This document shows positions 55,287 to 63,537 of a DNA stretch of 64,000 nucleotides, piece by piece. The DNA comes from Deltaproteobacteria bacterium. GTDB taxonomy: Bacteria; Desulfobacterota; Dissulfuribacteria; Dissulfuribacterales; DYLC01. The notes beneath the pieces are model-generated. The model did not search any database. It was not told the origin of the DNA and saw nothing but the letters and a program-made list of their open reading frames with translations. The translations under genes and the position numbers were made by a program. Every line of letters starts with the position of its first letter. Position 1 is the stretch's first letter. The stretch lies in contig JAQVIJ010000005.1 in the NCBI GenBank assembly GCA_028695735.1, positions 1 to 64,000 on the forward strand, written 5' to 3'.

Positions 55287-57995
55287 TTATGCAGCGTTTT
55301 GAAGTCGAATCTTGAGCAGCCGCTCTACGGCCCTTAACACCAGGTCCCTGTCTAATTTGGGCTGATAGTCGTCCACTCCGGCCTGAATACCGCGTTTCCT
55401 GTCCTCCTCGCCTGAAAGGGAGGTCACTGCTATGACCGGCAGGTCCCTGGTGGCAGGGTCTTCCTTTATCTTGCGAGTGAGTTCCAGGCCGGTCATGTTG
55501 GGCATTTCTATGTCGGTGATGACGATATCGAAGTGTTCATTCTGGAGAAGTTCCCAGGCCTTTTGACCGTCCTCTACTGCTGTGACATTCAGCCCGGCAG
55601 CATTGAGGTATGAGGTGAGGATATTGCGGTAGAAATTGGAATCCTCAGCCAGCAGCACCTGAGCCGCCATGCTCTCGGTCTCTGTGATCTTTGCGAAGAA
55701 ATTGGGGTCATAGGTGTTGATGATCTGATAGATGTCCAGGAATATGGTGGTGCGGTCCTTGATGATGGCTGAGCCTATCATGCCTTCCTGCTTGAAGTTT
55801 TCTTCCTCTATGTTGACGGAGATATTGATGCTGTCTTCGATCTTGGAGACCAGACATGCGATGTCGCGCCCGTTTACATGAAAGACCAGCAGGTTGTATT
55901 CATCCTGTTCCGGAAGGGGTGCGATGGGCAGATAATTTTCCAGACGTATGATGGGCATGGAACGGTTGCGGTACTGCACCACTTCCTTTCCGGCTACATG
56001 CTCCAGTTGGTGTATATTGATCTTGTCCAGGCGGTTGACGAGGGCCAGTGGAATGGCAAAGAATTCATCCGGTGCGACTGTGAACAGCAGGAGGAACTGT
56101 TTTTCCTCTTCGCCGGTGGCCACCGCAGTGGCGGCCTTGGCCTTCTTCAATGCCTCATCAGCCTTGAGATGGAGCATGGAGGCGATGCCTACGATGTCGA
56201 GTATGAGGGCGGCCCTGCCGTCTCCCATGAGCGTGGTGCCGGCATAGCATCTGAGGTGTTTTAGGTGGCGGCCCAGGGGTTTTACGACGATCTCCTCTGA
56301 GTCGTTGATATTATCCACTACCAATCCGAATTGTCTCTCGCCGGAATTCAAAACCACGATCTCGAGGCCTGATTCTTCATTTCCGGTTTCGGCAGGCAGA
56401 TGCAGTACCTCCCGCAAGCGCACCAAAGGCAGTATCTGGCCGCGCAGACGGTAGAATTCGGCATTTCCTATGAGTTGGACATCCCTGGAAACGGCCTCCG
56501 GGCTCAGGTGCACCAGCTCCACCAGATTGACCTGGGGTATGGCGTAGCGCTCTTCAGCACACCTGACTATCAAGGCAGGAATGATGGCCAGGGTCAGTGG
56601 AATCTTGATCTTGACCACAGAACCCATGTTGACCGTGCTCTGGAGCTCTACAGTGCCTCCGATCTTTTCGATATTGGTCTTGACCACGTCCATTCCTACC
56701 CCGCGGCCGGAGATGTTGGTGACCTTTTCGGCAGTGGAGAAGCCCGGCTGAAAGATGAGCAGCAGGGCGTCCCTGTCAGAGAGGGCATTGGCCTGTTCAG
56801 CGGTTAACAGCCCCTTTTCTACGGCCTTTCTGCGAATCTTGTTGGGGTCGATACCTGCCCCGTCGTCTTCGATCTCGATGATGACCTGACCGCCTTCGTG
56901 ATAGGCACGCATGGTCAGGGTGCCTACGGGGTCCTTGTCCTTCTGCACTCGAATCTCAGGGGCCTCTATGCCGTGGTCGATGGAGTTTCTGACCATGTGG
57001 GTCAGTGGGTCCTTTATGACCTCTATGATGGAGCGGTCTAATTCTGTTTCAGCACCTTCTATATGTAATTGGACCTGTTTTTGGGCGTTTTTGGCCAGAT
57101 CCCGCACAATACGCGGAAATTTATTGAAGACATTGCCGATGGGCTGCATTCGAGTCTTCATGATCTGTTCCTGCAACTCCGTTACAATGAGGCTCATGTG
57201 CTGATTGGCCGCCATCAGCTCCGGATTGTTGATATAGCCTGCAAGCTGGGCCAGACGGTTGCGGGACAGGACCAGTTCGCCCGCCAGGTTCATCAGATTG
57301 TCTAAAAGCTGGACATCCACGCGCACATGGGTCTCCGTCATCTGGGGTGCGGCGGGCGGCGGGCCTGCGGCTGGCTGTTTGGTCTCGGATGGGGCGGGAG
57401 GTTCCGGGGCCTTGGGCTCATGAGTGGCCGCTTGCTCGGGTTGAGGCTTGAATACCGCTGCGGCCTGGGCCTCAAGTGGTGGAGTCTCTGGCGCAAGTGT
57501 TTCAGGCGTTGCTGCCTGAGATTCCGTCTTTGGTTCCGGTGCAGGAGCGGCTGCCTTGGGCGGTGGCGTTGATTTACTTGATGCAGTAGCGGGCTGGCCC
57601 TTTGTCACCTTTTCAGCGAAGTTTCGAAGGTCCACTACAAAATCCAGATATACGAGGTCAGTGGGCTCCTTGCCTGTCTGCTCCAGACTGGCGACTATGG
57701 CCTTTATATAGTCCACGGCCTTGAGGAGCATGGTGGCGATGTCTTCGGTTACCTTGATGACACCGTCTCTGAGTTTGGAGAGGATGTCTTCTGCGAAGTG
57801 GGCTATGGCCTCCAGGGTGGTGAATCCAAAAAAACCGGAAGTGCCCTTGATGGTGTGAATGGTGCGGAAGATGCTTTTTATGAGCTCCGCATTTTCAGGG
57901 TCCTGTTCCAGCTCTACAAATTGTTGATCCAGGAGCTCCAGATTCTCCTTGGCCTCTGATAGAAAATCCTTGAGAATGTCCTGTTCCATGCCCAT
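55287..57995 (-). CDS. cheA: Hybrid chemotaxis histidine kinase CheA with extra CheW domain and receiver
   Basis: A 902-residue CheA. The HPt domain has phosphorylatable His47 in FRTIHTIKGTSGFFG. A Pro/Ala-rich linker (about 130-218) replaces P2. P3/P4 has the N box HMVRNSIDHGIEAPE and the G motifs EDDGAGIDPNK and GRGVGMDVVK. P5 (CheW-like) is followed by a second CheW-like domain (about 630-765), then a C-terminal receiver (about 777-895) with the phospho-Asp in IVITDIEMPNMTG and conserved Lys in YQPKLD. Tandem CheW plus receiver is unlike E. coli CheA and suggests an internal phosphate sink. ATG 57995 has AAAGGAGG upstream. Confidence 0.95.
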   Translation of the reverse strand: MGMEQDILKDFLSEAKENLELLDQQFVELEQDPENAELIKSIFRTIHTIKGTSGFFGFTTLEAIAHFAEDILSKLRDGVIKVTEDIATMLLKAVDYIKAIVASLEQTGKEPTDLVYLDFVVDLRNFAEKVTKGQPATASSKSTPPPKAAAPAPEPKTESQAATPETLAPETPPLEAQAAAVFKPQPEQAATHEPKAPEPPAPSETKQPAAGPPPAAPQMTETHVRVDVQLLDNLMNLAGELVLSRNRLAQLAGYINNPELMAANQHMSLIVTELQEQIMKTRMQPIGNVFNKFPRIVRDLAKNAQKQVQLHIEGAETELDRSIIEVIKDPLTHMVRNSIDHGIEAPEIRVQKDKDPVGTLTMRAYHEGGQVIIEIEDDGAGIDPNKIRRKAVEKGLLTAEQANALSDRDALLLIFQPGFSTAEKVTNISGRGVGMDVVKTNIEKIGGTVELQSTVNMGSVVKIKIPLTLAIIPALIVRCAEERYAIPQVNLVELVHLSPEAVSRDVQLIGNAEFYRLRGQILPLVRLREVLHLPAETGNEESGLEIVVLNSGERQFGLVVDNINDSEEIVVKPLGRHLKHLRCYAGTTLMGDGRAALILDIVGIASMLHLKADEALKKAKAATAVATGEEEKQFLLLFTVAPDEFFAIPLALVNRLDKINIHQLEHVAGKEVVQYRNRSMPIIRLENYLPIAPLPEQDEYNLLVFHVNGRDIACLVSKIEDSINISVNIEEENFKQEGMIGSAIIKDRTTIFLDIYQIINTYDPNFFAKITETESMAAQVLLAEDSNFYRNILTSYLNAAGLNVTAVEDGQKAWELLQNEHFDIVITDIEMPNMTGLELTRKIKEDPATRDLPVIAVTSLSGEEDRKRGIQAGVDDYQPKLDRDLVLRAVERLLKIRLQNAA

Positions 57996-58016
57996 ATAAA
58001 ATACCTCCTTTGAGAT

Positions 58017-58826
58017 TTAAGCGTTCTTCTTCCAATAGGTTGTCTTGCCTGACACCACCCGCTCCATATAGGCCGGAAGACCTATGGGTGTTTCGGTTGC
58101 GCCGAGAATCAGGCAGCCGCCTGGATTTAATGACTTTGCAAGTTTTTCCAGAATCTGCTGTTTGGTCTGCTGTTCAAAGTAGATCAGCACGTAACGGCAG
58201 AAGATTACATCAAATGTGCCGAAATTGAAGGGGGAGAGCAGGTTGAATATCTGAAAGTTGATCATCCGCCTCAAGTTGTCATTGGCATGCCAAAACGCCC
58301 CGTTTTGTTTGAAATATTTTATGAGCAGTGTGATGGGTAGGCCCCGGTTCACCTCTACCTGTGTGAAACGGCCTGCCTTGCCCTTTTCAACGGCATCACG
58401 GGAGATGTCCGTGGCCAGGATGTCCGCAGCGCCTCTTGAAAGGGCAGGAAAGCTTTCACAGAGCAGCATGGCCATGGAGTAGGGTTCCTGGCCGGTGGAG
58501 CAGGCCGCACTCCAGATGCGTACGGAGTTGCCGTTTCTTTTGATGGCTTCCGGCAGAATCTCCTTTTTCAGGGTGTCGAAGGGGTGCTGGTCCCGAAAGA
58601 AGTAGGTCTCGTTGGTGGTCATGGCGTCGATGATGCGCTCCTTTAGGGAGCTGGTCATGCCGGTCTTGGCCTTGGAGTAGAGTTCATTCAGGTCCTTGAG
58701 TCCCAATATGCGGGCAAGCTCGTTCAGCCTGCTTTCCAGGAGATATTCCTTGCCAGGCGCCAGGGCGATGCCGCTGGCCGTCTTTACTAATTCTGCAAAA
58801 AAACGAAATTGTTCCGGAGTGATCAT
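58017..58826 (-). CDS. cheR: Chemotaxis protein methyltransferase CheR
   Basis: CheR, 269 residues, methylates receptor glutamates with SAM. The N-terminal helical domain precedes MTTNETYFFRDQHPFDTL, then IWSAACSTGQEPYSMAMLL (SAM-binding) and VIFCRYVLIYFEQQTK. It overlaps cheB by 4 bases, so synthesis of the opposing enzymes is coupled. It is 21 bases before cheA. Confidence 0.97.
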   Translation of the reverse strand: MITPEQFRFFAELVKTASGIALAPGKEYLLESRLNELARILGLKDLNELYSKAKTGMTSSLKERIIDAMTTNETYFFRDQHPFDTLKKEILPEAIKRNGNSVRIWSAACSTGQEPYSMAMLLCESFPALSRGAADILATDISRDAVEKGKAGRFTQVEVNRGLPITLLIKYFKQNGAFWHANDNLRRMINFQIFNLLSPFNFGTFDVIFCRYVLIYFEQQTKQQILEKLAKSLNPGGCLILGATETPIGLPAYMERVVSGKTTYWKKNA

Positions 58827-60100
58827 CTTCCACTCTCCATCATTGGTCTTTTGGATGTCATGGTTATTTCAACTATTGCGCATGCTATCTCATTTAATGG
58901 GCATATACGATCCGCCAGCCCTGCTTCTACTACAAACTTGGGCATGCCCCAGACCACACAGGTTTCCTGGTTCTGGGCTATTACGCAAGCGCCCTTGGTC
59001 TTGAGTTCCTGAATCCCTTTGAAACCGTCCTGACCCATGCCGGTCATGATTACAGCCAGACTTCTGCCGCCATAGACCTGGGCTATGGAACGAAATGTAA
59101 CATCTGCAGCGGGCCGGCAGCTGTTTTCAGGTGGTTTTTGATTGAGGGTTATGAGCCGTTCGGTGCCGTTTACTGTGACCTCCATGTGGTAATCGCCTGG
59201 GGCCAGATAGACGGTGCCTGGCTCTATCTTCATGCCTTCCTGCGCCTCCACCACTCGGACCTTGGATTTTTCGTTCAACCTGTTGGCAAGCTGAGTGGTG
59301 AATACCGGGGGCATGTGCTGGACCAGCAGCACTGGCAGATTAAAGTTGGCCGGCAGCCTTGGTATGACCTCGTTTAAGGCATTGGGCCCGCCTGTGGAGA
59401 CACCTATGCCCACTATCTCTATCTGCCCGGCACGAGCTGACCTCATTGGTTGAGGCATTGCCTGGGGTGTGGCACAGGTACCGGATTTGAGTGCAGGGGT
59501 TATGGCACATGTTCTCATGCGAGGGGGGGCTGAAGGTGTTTTGTCTGAAGTGGTCTGGGTTGCAATCCGTTGTGGAACACCTTGTGGAGTGAGTGTGGGT
59601 CTCTGTGTAGCCGTTGTGGTTTTGGGGGTGACGGTGGGCGCAGATGGAGCTGTGGCGGGTTTGACGTAAGGCTTTGGGGTTGTGATGCGTTGCGCCTCGG
59701 CATAGGCACGAATCTTTGGAACCAGGTCCTCCTGAATCTTTTTTACACTCTCTGCAAAGGCGCCTGTGCCTGATGGTTTGGGAACGAAATCAAATGCACC
59801 TTTGGAAAGGGCCTCCAGTGTGGTGCGGGCGCCTTCCAGTGTGAGGGAAGAGAACATGATGACGCCAACATTGAGTTTTTGACGACGGATCTCGTCCAGG
59901 GTTTGAATGCCGTTCATTTCAGGCATCTCCACATCCAGGACAACCAAGTGGGGCCTGTGAGTGCGAATGAGCTGAAGGGCCTCTTTGCCGTTTTTGGCCG
60001 TGCCGACTACTCGAATGCCGACCTGTTTGTTCAGGGCCTCTTCCAGTATCTTGCGGAATACTATGGAGTCATCGACAACCAATACCTTTATAAGGATCAT
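58823..60100 (-). CDS. cheB: Chemotaxis methylesterase CheB
   Basis: CheB, 425 residues. The receiver domain (1-120) has phospho-Asp56 in VVLDVEMPEMNG. A very long Pro/Thr/Gln-rich linker (about 140-225) is followed by the esterase domain with Ser in IGVSTGGPNALNEV, His in LVQHMPPVF and Asp in IMTGMGQDGFKG, the catalytic triad. The long linker makes it about 75 residues larger than E. coli CheB. It overlaps cheY and cheR by 4 bases each. Confidence 0.96.
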   Translation of the reverse strand: MILIKVLVVDDSIVFRKILEEALNKQVGIRVVGTAKNGKEALQLIRTHRPHLVVLDVEMPEMNGIQTLDEIRRQKLNVGVIMFSSLTLEGARTTLEALSKGAFDFVPKPSGTGAFAESVKKIQEDLVPKIRAYAEAQRITTPKPYVKPATAPSAPTVTPKTTTATQRPTLTPQGVPQRIATQTTSDKTPSAPPRMRTCAITPALKSGTCATPQAMPQPMRSARAGQIEIVGIGVSTGGPNALNEVIPRLPANFNLPVLLVQHMPPVFTTQLANRLNEKSKVRVVEAQEGMKIEPGTVYLAPGDYHMEVTVNGTERLITLNQKPPENSCRPAADVTFRSIAQVYGGRSLAVIMTGMGQDGFKGIQELKTKGACVIAQNQETCVVWGMPKFVVEAGLADRICPLNEIACAIVEITMTSKRPMMESGR

Positions 60101-60474
60101 TCTTCCAACCCCAGCATTATCTTGACCTTTTCCTGCAGCATCTCGCTGTTGAAAGGCTTCATAAGGTACTCATTGGCCCCGGCCATCACAGCCCGAATGA
60201 TGTTTTCCTGCTGATTTTCAGTGGTGACCATCATGACCTTGATATCGTCCCAATTGGAGTTCTGACGGATATTGACAAGGCAGTCATATCCTTCCATTTC
60301 AGGCATGTACCAGTCCAGAAAAACGATGTCGAACGGGCCTTCTTCCTGAAGTTTTTTCAAGGCCACAAGGCCGTTTTCAGCCTCTGCGATCTCTGTGAAG
60401 ATGTTCATCTCTTTCAGGCCGCTCTTTACGATGTTGCGCATTGATTGGGAATCATCGACCACCAAAGCCTTCAT
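60097..60474 (-). CDS. cheY: Single-domain response regulator CheY
   Basis: A 125-residue receiver: LVVDDSQSMRNIV, phospho-Asp54 in IVFLDWYMPEMEG, switch Thr in MMVTTENQ and Lys in YLMKPFN. Start ATG 60474 follows GGAGGG by seven bases; an earlier in-frame ATG (60489) has no Shine-Dalgarno. First gene of the operon, so the promoter should lie in 60475-60600. A TATAGT on the minus strand is visible there but without a good -35. No phosphatase (cheC, cheX or cheZ) is seen. Confidence 0.95.
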   Translation of the reverse strand: MKALVVDDSQSMRNIVKSGLKEMNIFTEIAEAENGLVALKKLQEEGPFDIVFLDWYMPEMEGYDCLVNIRQNSNWDDIKVMMVTTENQQENIIRAVMAGANEYLMKPFNSEMLQEKVKIMLGLEE

Positions 60475-60604
60475 AGGCCGTCCCTCCACGATTCATTTTT
60501 GTAATGAAAACTCTGCATAAGACACGACTATAACAAATGAATGGGTAAAAGAAAATATGTTTTCAGTTTTTTGTTAGAAGCACATAATCTGTCATGAGTT
60601 GCCC

Positions 60605-60800
60605 CTCTGTATCATCGTGCTTGTTGATTTTTTAGTTTTAATACATGGTGATAATTCAATGTCTGGGCGGGGGCAGCCGGCATTTGTTCCATGCCCCACA
60701 TAACCGCCCTTCTTGGCAGAATGCGCCGCATGGAACAAATGCTTCACCGCTGCCGCCCCCAATAGATTTAATTAAAAAAGTTGTTCAGGAATGTGACTGT
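60605..60800. repeat. Hybrid A/B structured-repeat remnant
   Basis: Flank F (about 60612-60663) leads into the 3' half of a type A element in minus orientation (60664-60710). This is joined at the hairpin tip to the 3' half of a type B element in plus orientation (60713-60759), followed by AATAGATTTAATTAAAAAAG and flank G. The result can still fold as two long arms (GGAACAAATG repeated inverted), but the pairs GGGGCAGCCGG and CCGCTGCCGCCCC no longer match well. The rest of the gap 60475-60953 holds no supported gene. Confidence 0.75.
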
Positions 60801-60953
60801 CCTTTTTCTATTTCACTGGCGTTATTTTGCAAATCTTGACTTGAATCAATGCAGTGAACGAACGCCTTGATATCCTACGAGTATCCTATGAGGGTCTTTA
60901 TGCTGCAAAAAATCAGCTTCCTTTGAATCTGTTGACGAATGGAGTGTAATGTT

Positions 60954-61937
60954 ATGAAGGACTTAAAGCGAATTCGATTTGCAGTTCAGGCTGGATTTGC
61001 CCTGTATTTTCTGTATGCGGGTTATGTATTTTACAGATATTACCTGTGGGTCAGTGGACAGTCGAATACCTATGTGCCCCACCTGCCTTCTGTGGAGGCC
61101 TTTTTGCCCATTGGGGCACTGACGAGCCTGAAACGCCTGTTTCTGACCGGTGAGTTCGATGTCGTACACCCTGCTGCCCTGGTCATCTTTATGGCCGTAC
61201 TGCTCTCAGCCCTGCTCTTCCGCAAGGGTGTCTGCGGCTGGGTATGTCCTGTGGGATTTTTGTCCAATCTGTGCGAAAGACTGGGCAGAGGGCTTGGTCT
61301 GGCGTTTTGCCTGCCCAGGTGGCTCACTCTCTCACTTTCCGCCGTAAAATATGTGCTGCTGGGCTTTTTCGTGTATGTCATCTGCCTTGCCATGAATAGA
61401 GAGGCCATAGATGCCTTTGCCGCCAGCCCCTATAATCTGCTGGTGGATGTCAAGATGCTTCAGTTTTTCATGCACCCCTCCAGCCTCACTTTGGTGGTGC
61501 TGACAGCCCTGTTGTTGTTCTCCATAGTGGTGTGCAATCCCTGGTGCAGATTTTTCTGCCCTTACGGCGCGCTGCTTGGCCTTCTGGCATGGATAGGACC
61601 CACGCAGGTCAAAAGAGACGAAACCGCCTGCATTAAATGTAAAAGGTGCTCAAGGGCATGTCCTTCCTGCATTCAGGTGCATAGCATGGCAGTGATTCGA
61701 ACGCCGGAGTGTCAGGGCTGCATGGAATGCGTGAATGTATGCCCTGTTAAGGGGTGTTTGAACGCCCATGTGGCTGCCAGGCGTGTGCCGGCATGGGTTG
61801 TGGCTGTGTCGGTCCTGGCGGTGATCTGGGGCTTTTGGGGTTGGGCTGAACTGACGGGTCACTGGCGTTCGAGGGTTTCTGATACGGCTAAACGCACCAT
61901 TTTCCTTCAGACCGGTGGGGATATAAGACACCCCTGA
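60954..61937 (+). CDS. Membrane-bound 4Fe-4S protein (NapH/Fer4_5 type)
   Basis: A 327-residue membrane protein with about five transmembrane helices and four Cys clusters. Two C-x3-CP motifs lie at membrane edges: CGWVCPVGFLSNLCE and CRFFCPYGALLG. Two ferredoxin motifs are CIKCKRCSRACP and CQGCMECVNVCP. This layout is that of NapH-type quinol-linked electron-transfer proteins. No nap, nos or other partner genes are adjacent, so its redox partner is unknown. ATG 60954 follows GGAG; ATG 60939 is an alternative. Confidence 0.88.
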   Translation: MKDLKRIRFAVQAGFALYFLYAGYVFYRYYLWVSGQSNTYVPHLPSVEAFLPIGALTSLKRLFLTGEFDVVHPAALVIFMAVLLSALLFRKGVCGWVCPVGFLSNLCERLGRGLGLAFCLPRWLTLSLSAVKYVLLGFFVYVICLAMNREAIDAFAASPYNLLVDVKMLQFFMHPSSLTLVVLTALLLFSIVVCNPWCRFFCPYGALLGLLAWIGPTQVKRDETACIKCKRCSRACPSCIQVHSMAVIRTPECQGCMECVNVCPVKGCLNAHVAARRVPAWVVAVSVLAVIWGFWGWAELTGHWRSRVSDTAKRTIFLQTGGDIRHP

Positions 61938-62084
61938 CACTGGTTCGCCCTTATGATAAAAAAACATCGGCACTGACAGCACAGGGCCGGGTCACTATGC
62001 CTGCGCCTTCACAGGCTGAACGCACGGGTTTGCCCCTTCCTGCGATTTTTGTAAAATAAATCGGACAATATCTTCGAAAAAGCC

Positions 62085-62114
62085 TTTACATAGAGGGTTA
62101 TTGGCGATTAAAAT
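62085..62114 (+). promoter_or_regulatory. Candidate sigma70-type promoter
   Basis: TTTACA (62085-62090), an 18-base spacer and TAAAAT (62109-62114), 77 bases before the GTG start of the small zinc protein. The remaining sequence from 61938 shows no other clear feature. Confidence 0.45.
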
Positions 62115-62191
62115 CATCGTTCGGTCAATTGAGGGCTGCAAAAGAGATTTTATTGCCCAAAGCACCGTTTAAGCCAACAGGAGGAAACATA

Positions 62192-62407
62192 GTGAAGATC
62201 GTATATGACCCTGATATACCCACATCCATCAGGCCGTCCATTCAGCATGAGATAAAAAATTCCGTGCACAACCAGTGTGAGTGCGGCTGTGATGAGATTT
62301 ATGTCTATTTCAGCTCCAAGGATATCATCGATGTCAAATGTTATGACTGCGGTCACAGTTTTTTTGAGTTGAAGCTCGAAATAGACGACAGCCCTGAAAA
62401 AAAATAA
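62192..62407 (+). CDS. Small zinc-ribbon-like protein
   Basis: From GTG 62192 a 71-residue protein, chosen because AGGAGG (62179-62184) lies seven bases upstream; the frame is open further left. It contains CECGCDEIYVYF and VKCYDCGHSFFELKLE, two pairs of cysteines that could hold one zinc. The tail is acidic. Function is unknown. It is 23 bases before the inositol-phosphate synthase gene and probably co-transcribed. Confidence 0.75.
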   Translation: MKIVYDPDIPTSIRPSIQHEIKNSVHNQCECGCDEIYVYFSSKDIIDVKCYDCGHSFFELKLEIDDSPEKK

Positions 62408-62430
62408 CAATTCGGTAAGGAGAAGGAGAA

Positions 62431-63537
62431 ATGCAGGGGATTCGTGTGGCGGTAGTGGGCGTGGGCAATTGTTTCAGCGCCTTGTTTCAGGGTATTCATT
62501 ATTATAGAAGCAAGACGGCCCAGGATGCCATTGGTCTTATGCATTGGGAGATAGGCGGATTCAGACCATTTGACATAAAAGTTGTTTGCGCATTTGATAT
62601 CGACCGCCGCAAGGTGGGCCTGGATGTGTCAAAAGCGGTGTTTGCCTTGCCCAATTGCACGCAGGTTTTTTGCAGGGACATACCCAAAACAGGTGTTTTG
62701 GTGAGTATGGGTCGAATACTGGATGGTGTTTCGGGGCATATGGCCAGTTATCCAGAAGGCCAGACCTTTTCGCCTGCATCCCTGCCCGAGCCGTCCAAAG
62801 AGGATGTGGTGCGATTGCTCAGAGAAAGCGGGGCCGAGATATTGCTCAATTATCTGCCCGTTGGATCAGAAGAGGCCAGCCGTTTTTATGCTGAATGCGC
62901 ACTGGAGGCAGGGCTTGGAATGGTCAACAATATCCCCGTGTTTCTGGCCAGCGACAGCCATTGGGCACAGAGGTTTCAAGAGCGCAATCTGCCCATCATC
63001 GGCGATGACATCAAGTCACAACTGGGCGCCACTATTGTCCATCGAGTGCTTACGGACCTGTTCATGAAGCGGGGTGTGCGTCTGGATAGGACATATCAGC
63101 TCAATACCGGAGGCAATACGGATTTTTTGAATATGTTAAACCGGCACAGGTTGGCCTCCAAAAAACTCTCCAAGACCGAGGCGGTTCAGGCCATGCTTCC
63201 CGTGAACCTGGCCCCTGAAAATATACACATCGGGCCCAGTGATTATGTACCTTGGCAAAAGGACAACAAGGTCGCCTTTATTCGCATGGAGGGGAGGCTC
63301 TTTGGGGATGTGCCCATGAACCTCGAGCTGAGGCTCTCTGTGGAGGACTCGCCCAATTCTGCTGGCGTGGCCATAGATGCCATTCGTTGCTGCAAGCTGG
63401 CCTTGATGCGTGGCATGGGTGGCCCTGTGTTACCGCCATCTGCATATTTCATGAAACACCCACCGGTTCAGATGACGGATCACGAGGCGTATCTGGCCAT
63501 GGAGAAGTTCATCGGCACAAGTGAGGATAGTCAATGA
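62431..63537 (+). CDS. ino1: myo-Inositol-1-phosphate synthase
   Basis: A 368-residue NAD-dependent enzyme converting glucose 6-phosphate to inositol 3-phosphate. The Rossmann loop is VAVVGVGNCFSALFQGI. Family motifs include ILLNYLPVGSEEASRFYAE, GDDIKSQLGATIVHRVL and TGGNTDFLNM, and catalytic Lys candidates lie in SKKLSKTEAV. Size fits the compact prokaryotic form (eukaryotic enzymes are over 500 residues). Inositol could serve phosphatidylinositol lipids or inositol-phosphate solutes; neither pathway is seen here. It overlaps carA by 4 bases (ATGA), an unusual pairing. Confidence 0.92.
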   Translation: MQGIRVAVVGVGNCFSALFQGIHYYRSKTAQDAIGLMHWEIGGFRPFDIKVVCAFDIDRRKVGLDVSKAVFALPNCTQVFCRDIPKTGVLVSMGRILDGVSGHMASYPEGQTFSPASLPEPSKEDVVRLLRESGAEILLNYLPVGSEEASRFYAECALEAGLGMVNNIPVFLASDSHWAQRFQERNLPIIGDDIKSQLGATIVHRVLTDLFMKRGVRLDRTYQLNTGGNTDFLNMLNRHRLASKKLSKTEAVQAMLPVNLAPENIHIGPSDYVPWQKDNKVAFIRMEGRLFGDVPMNLELRLSVEDSPNSAGVAIDAIRCCKLALMRGMGGPVLPPSAYFMKHPPVQMTDHEAYLAMEKFIGTSEDSQ

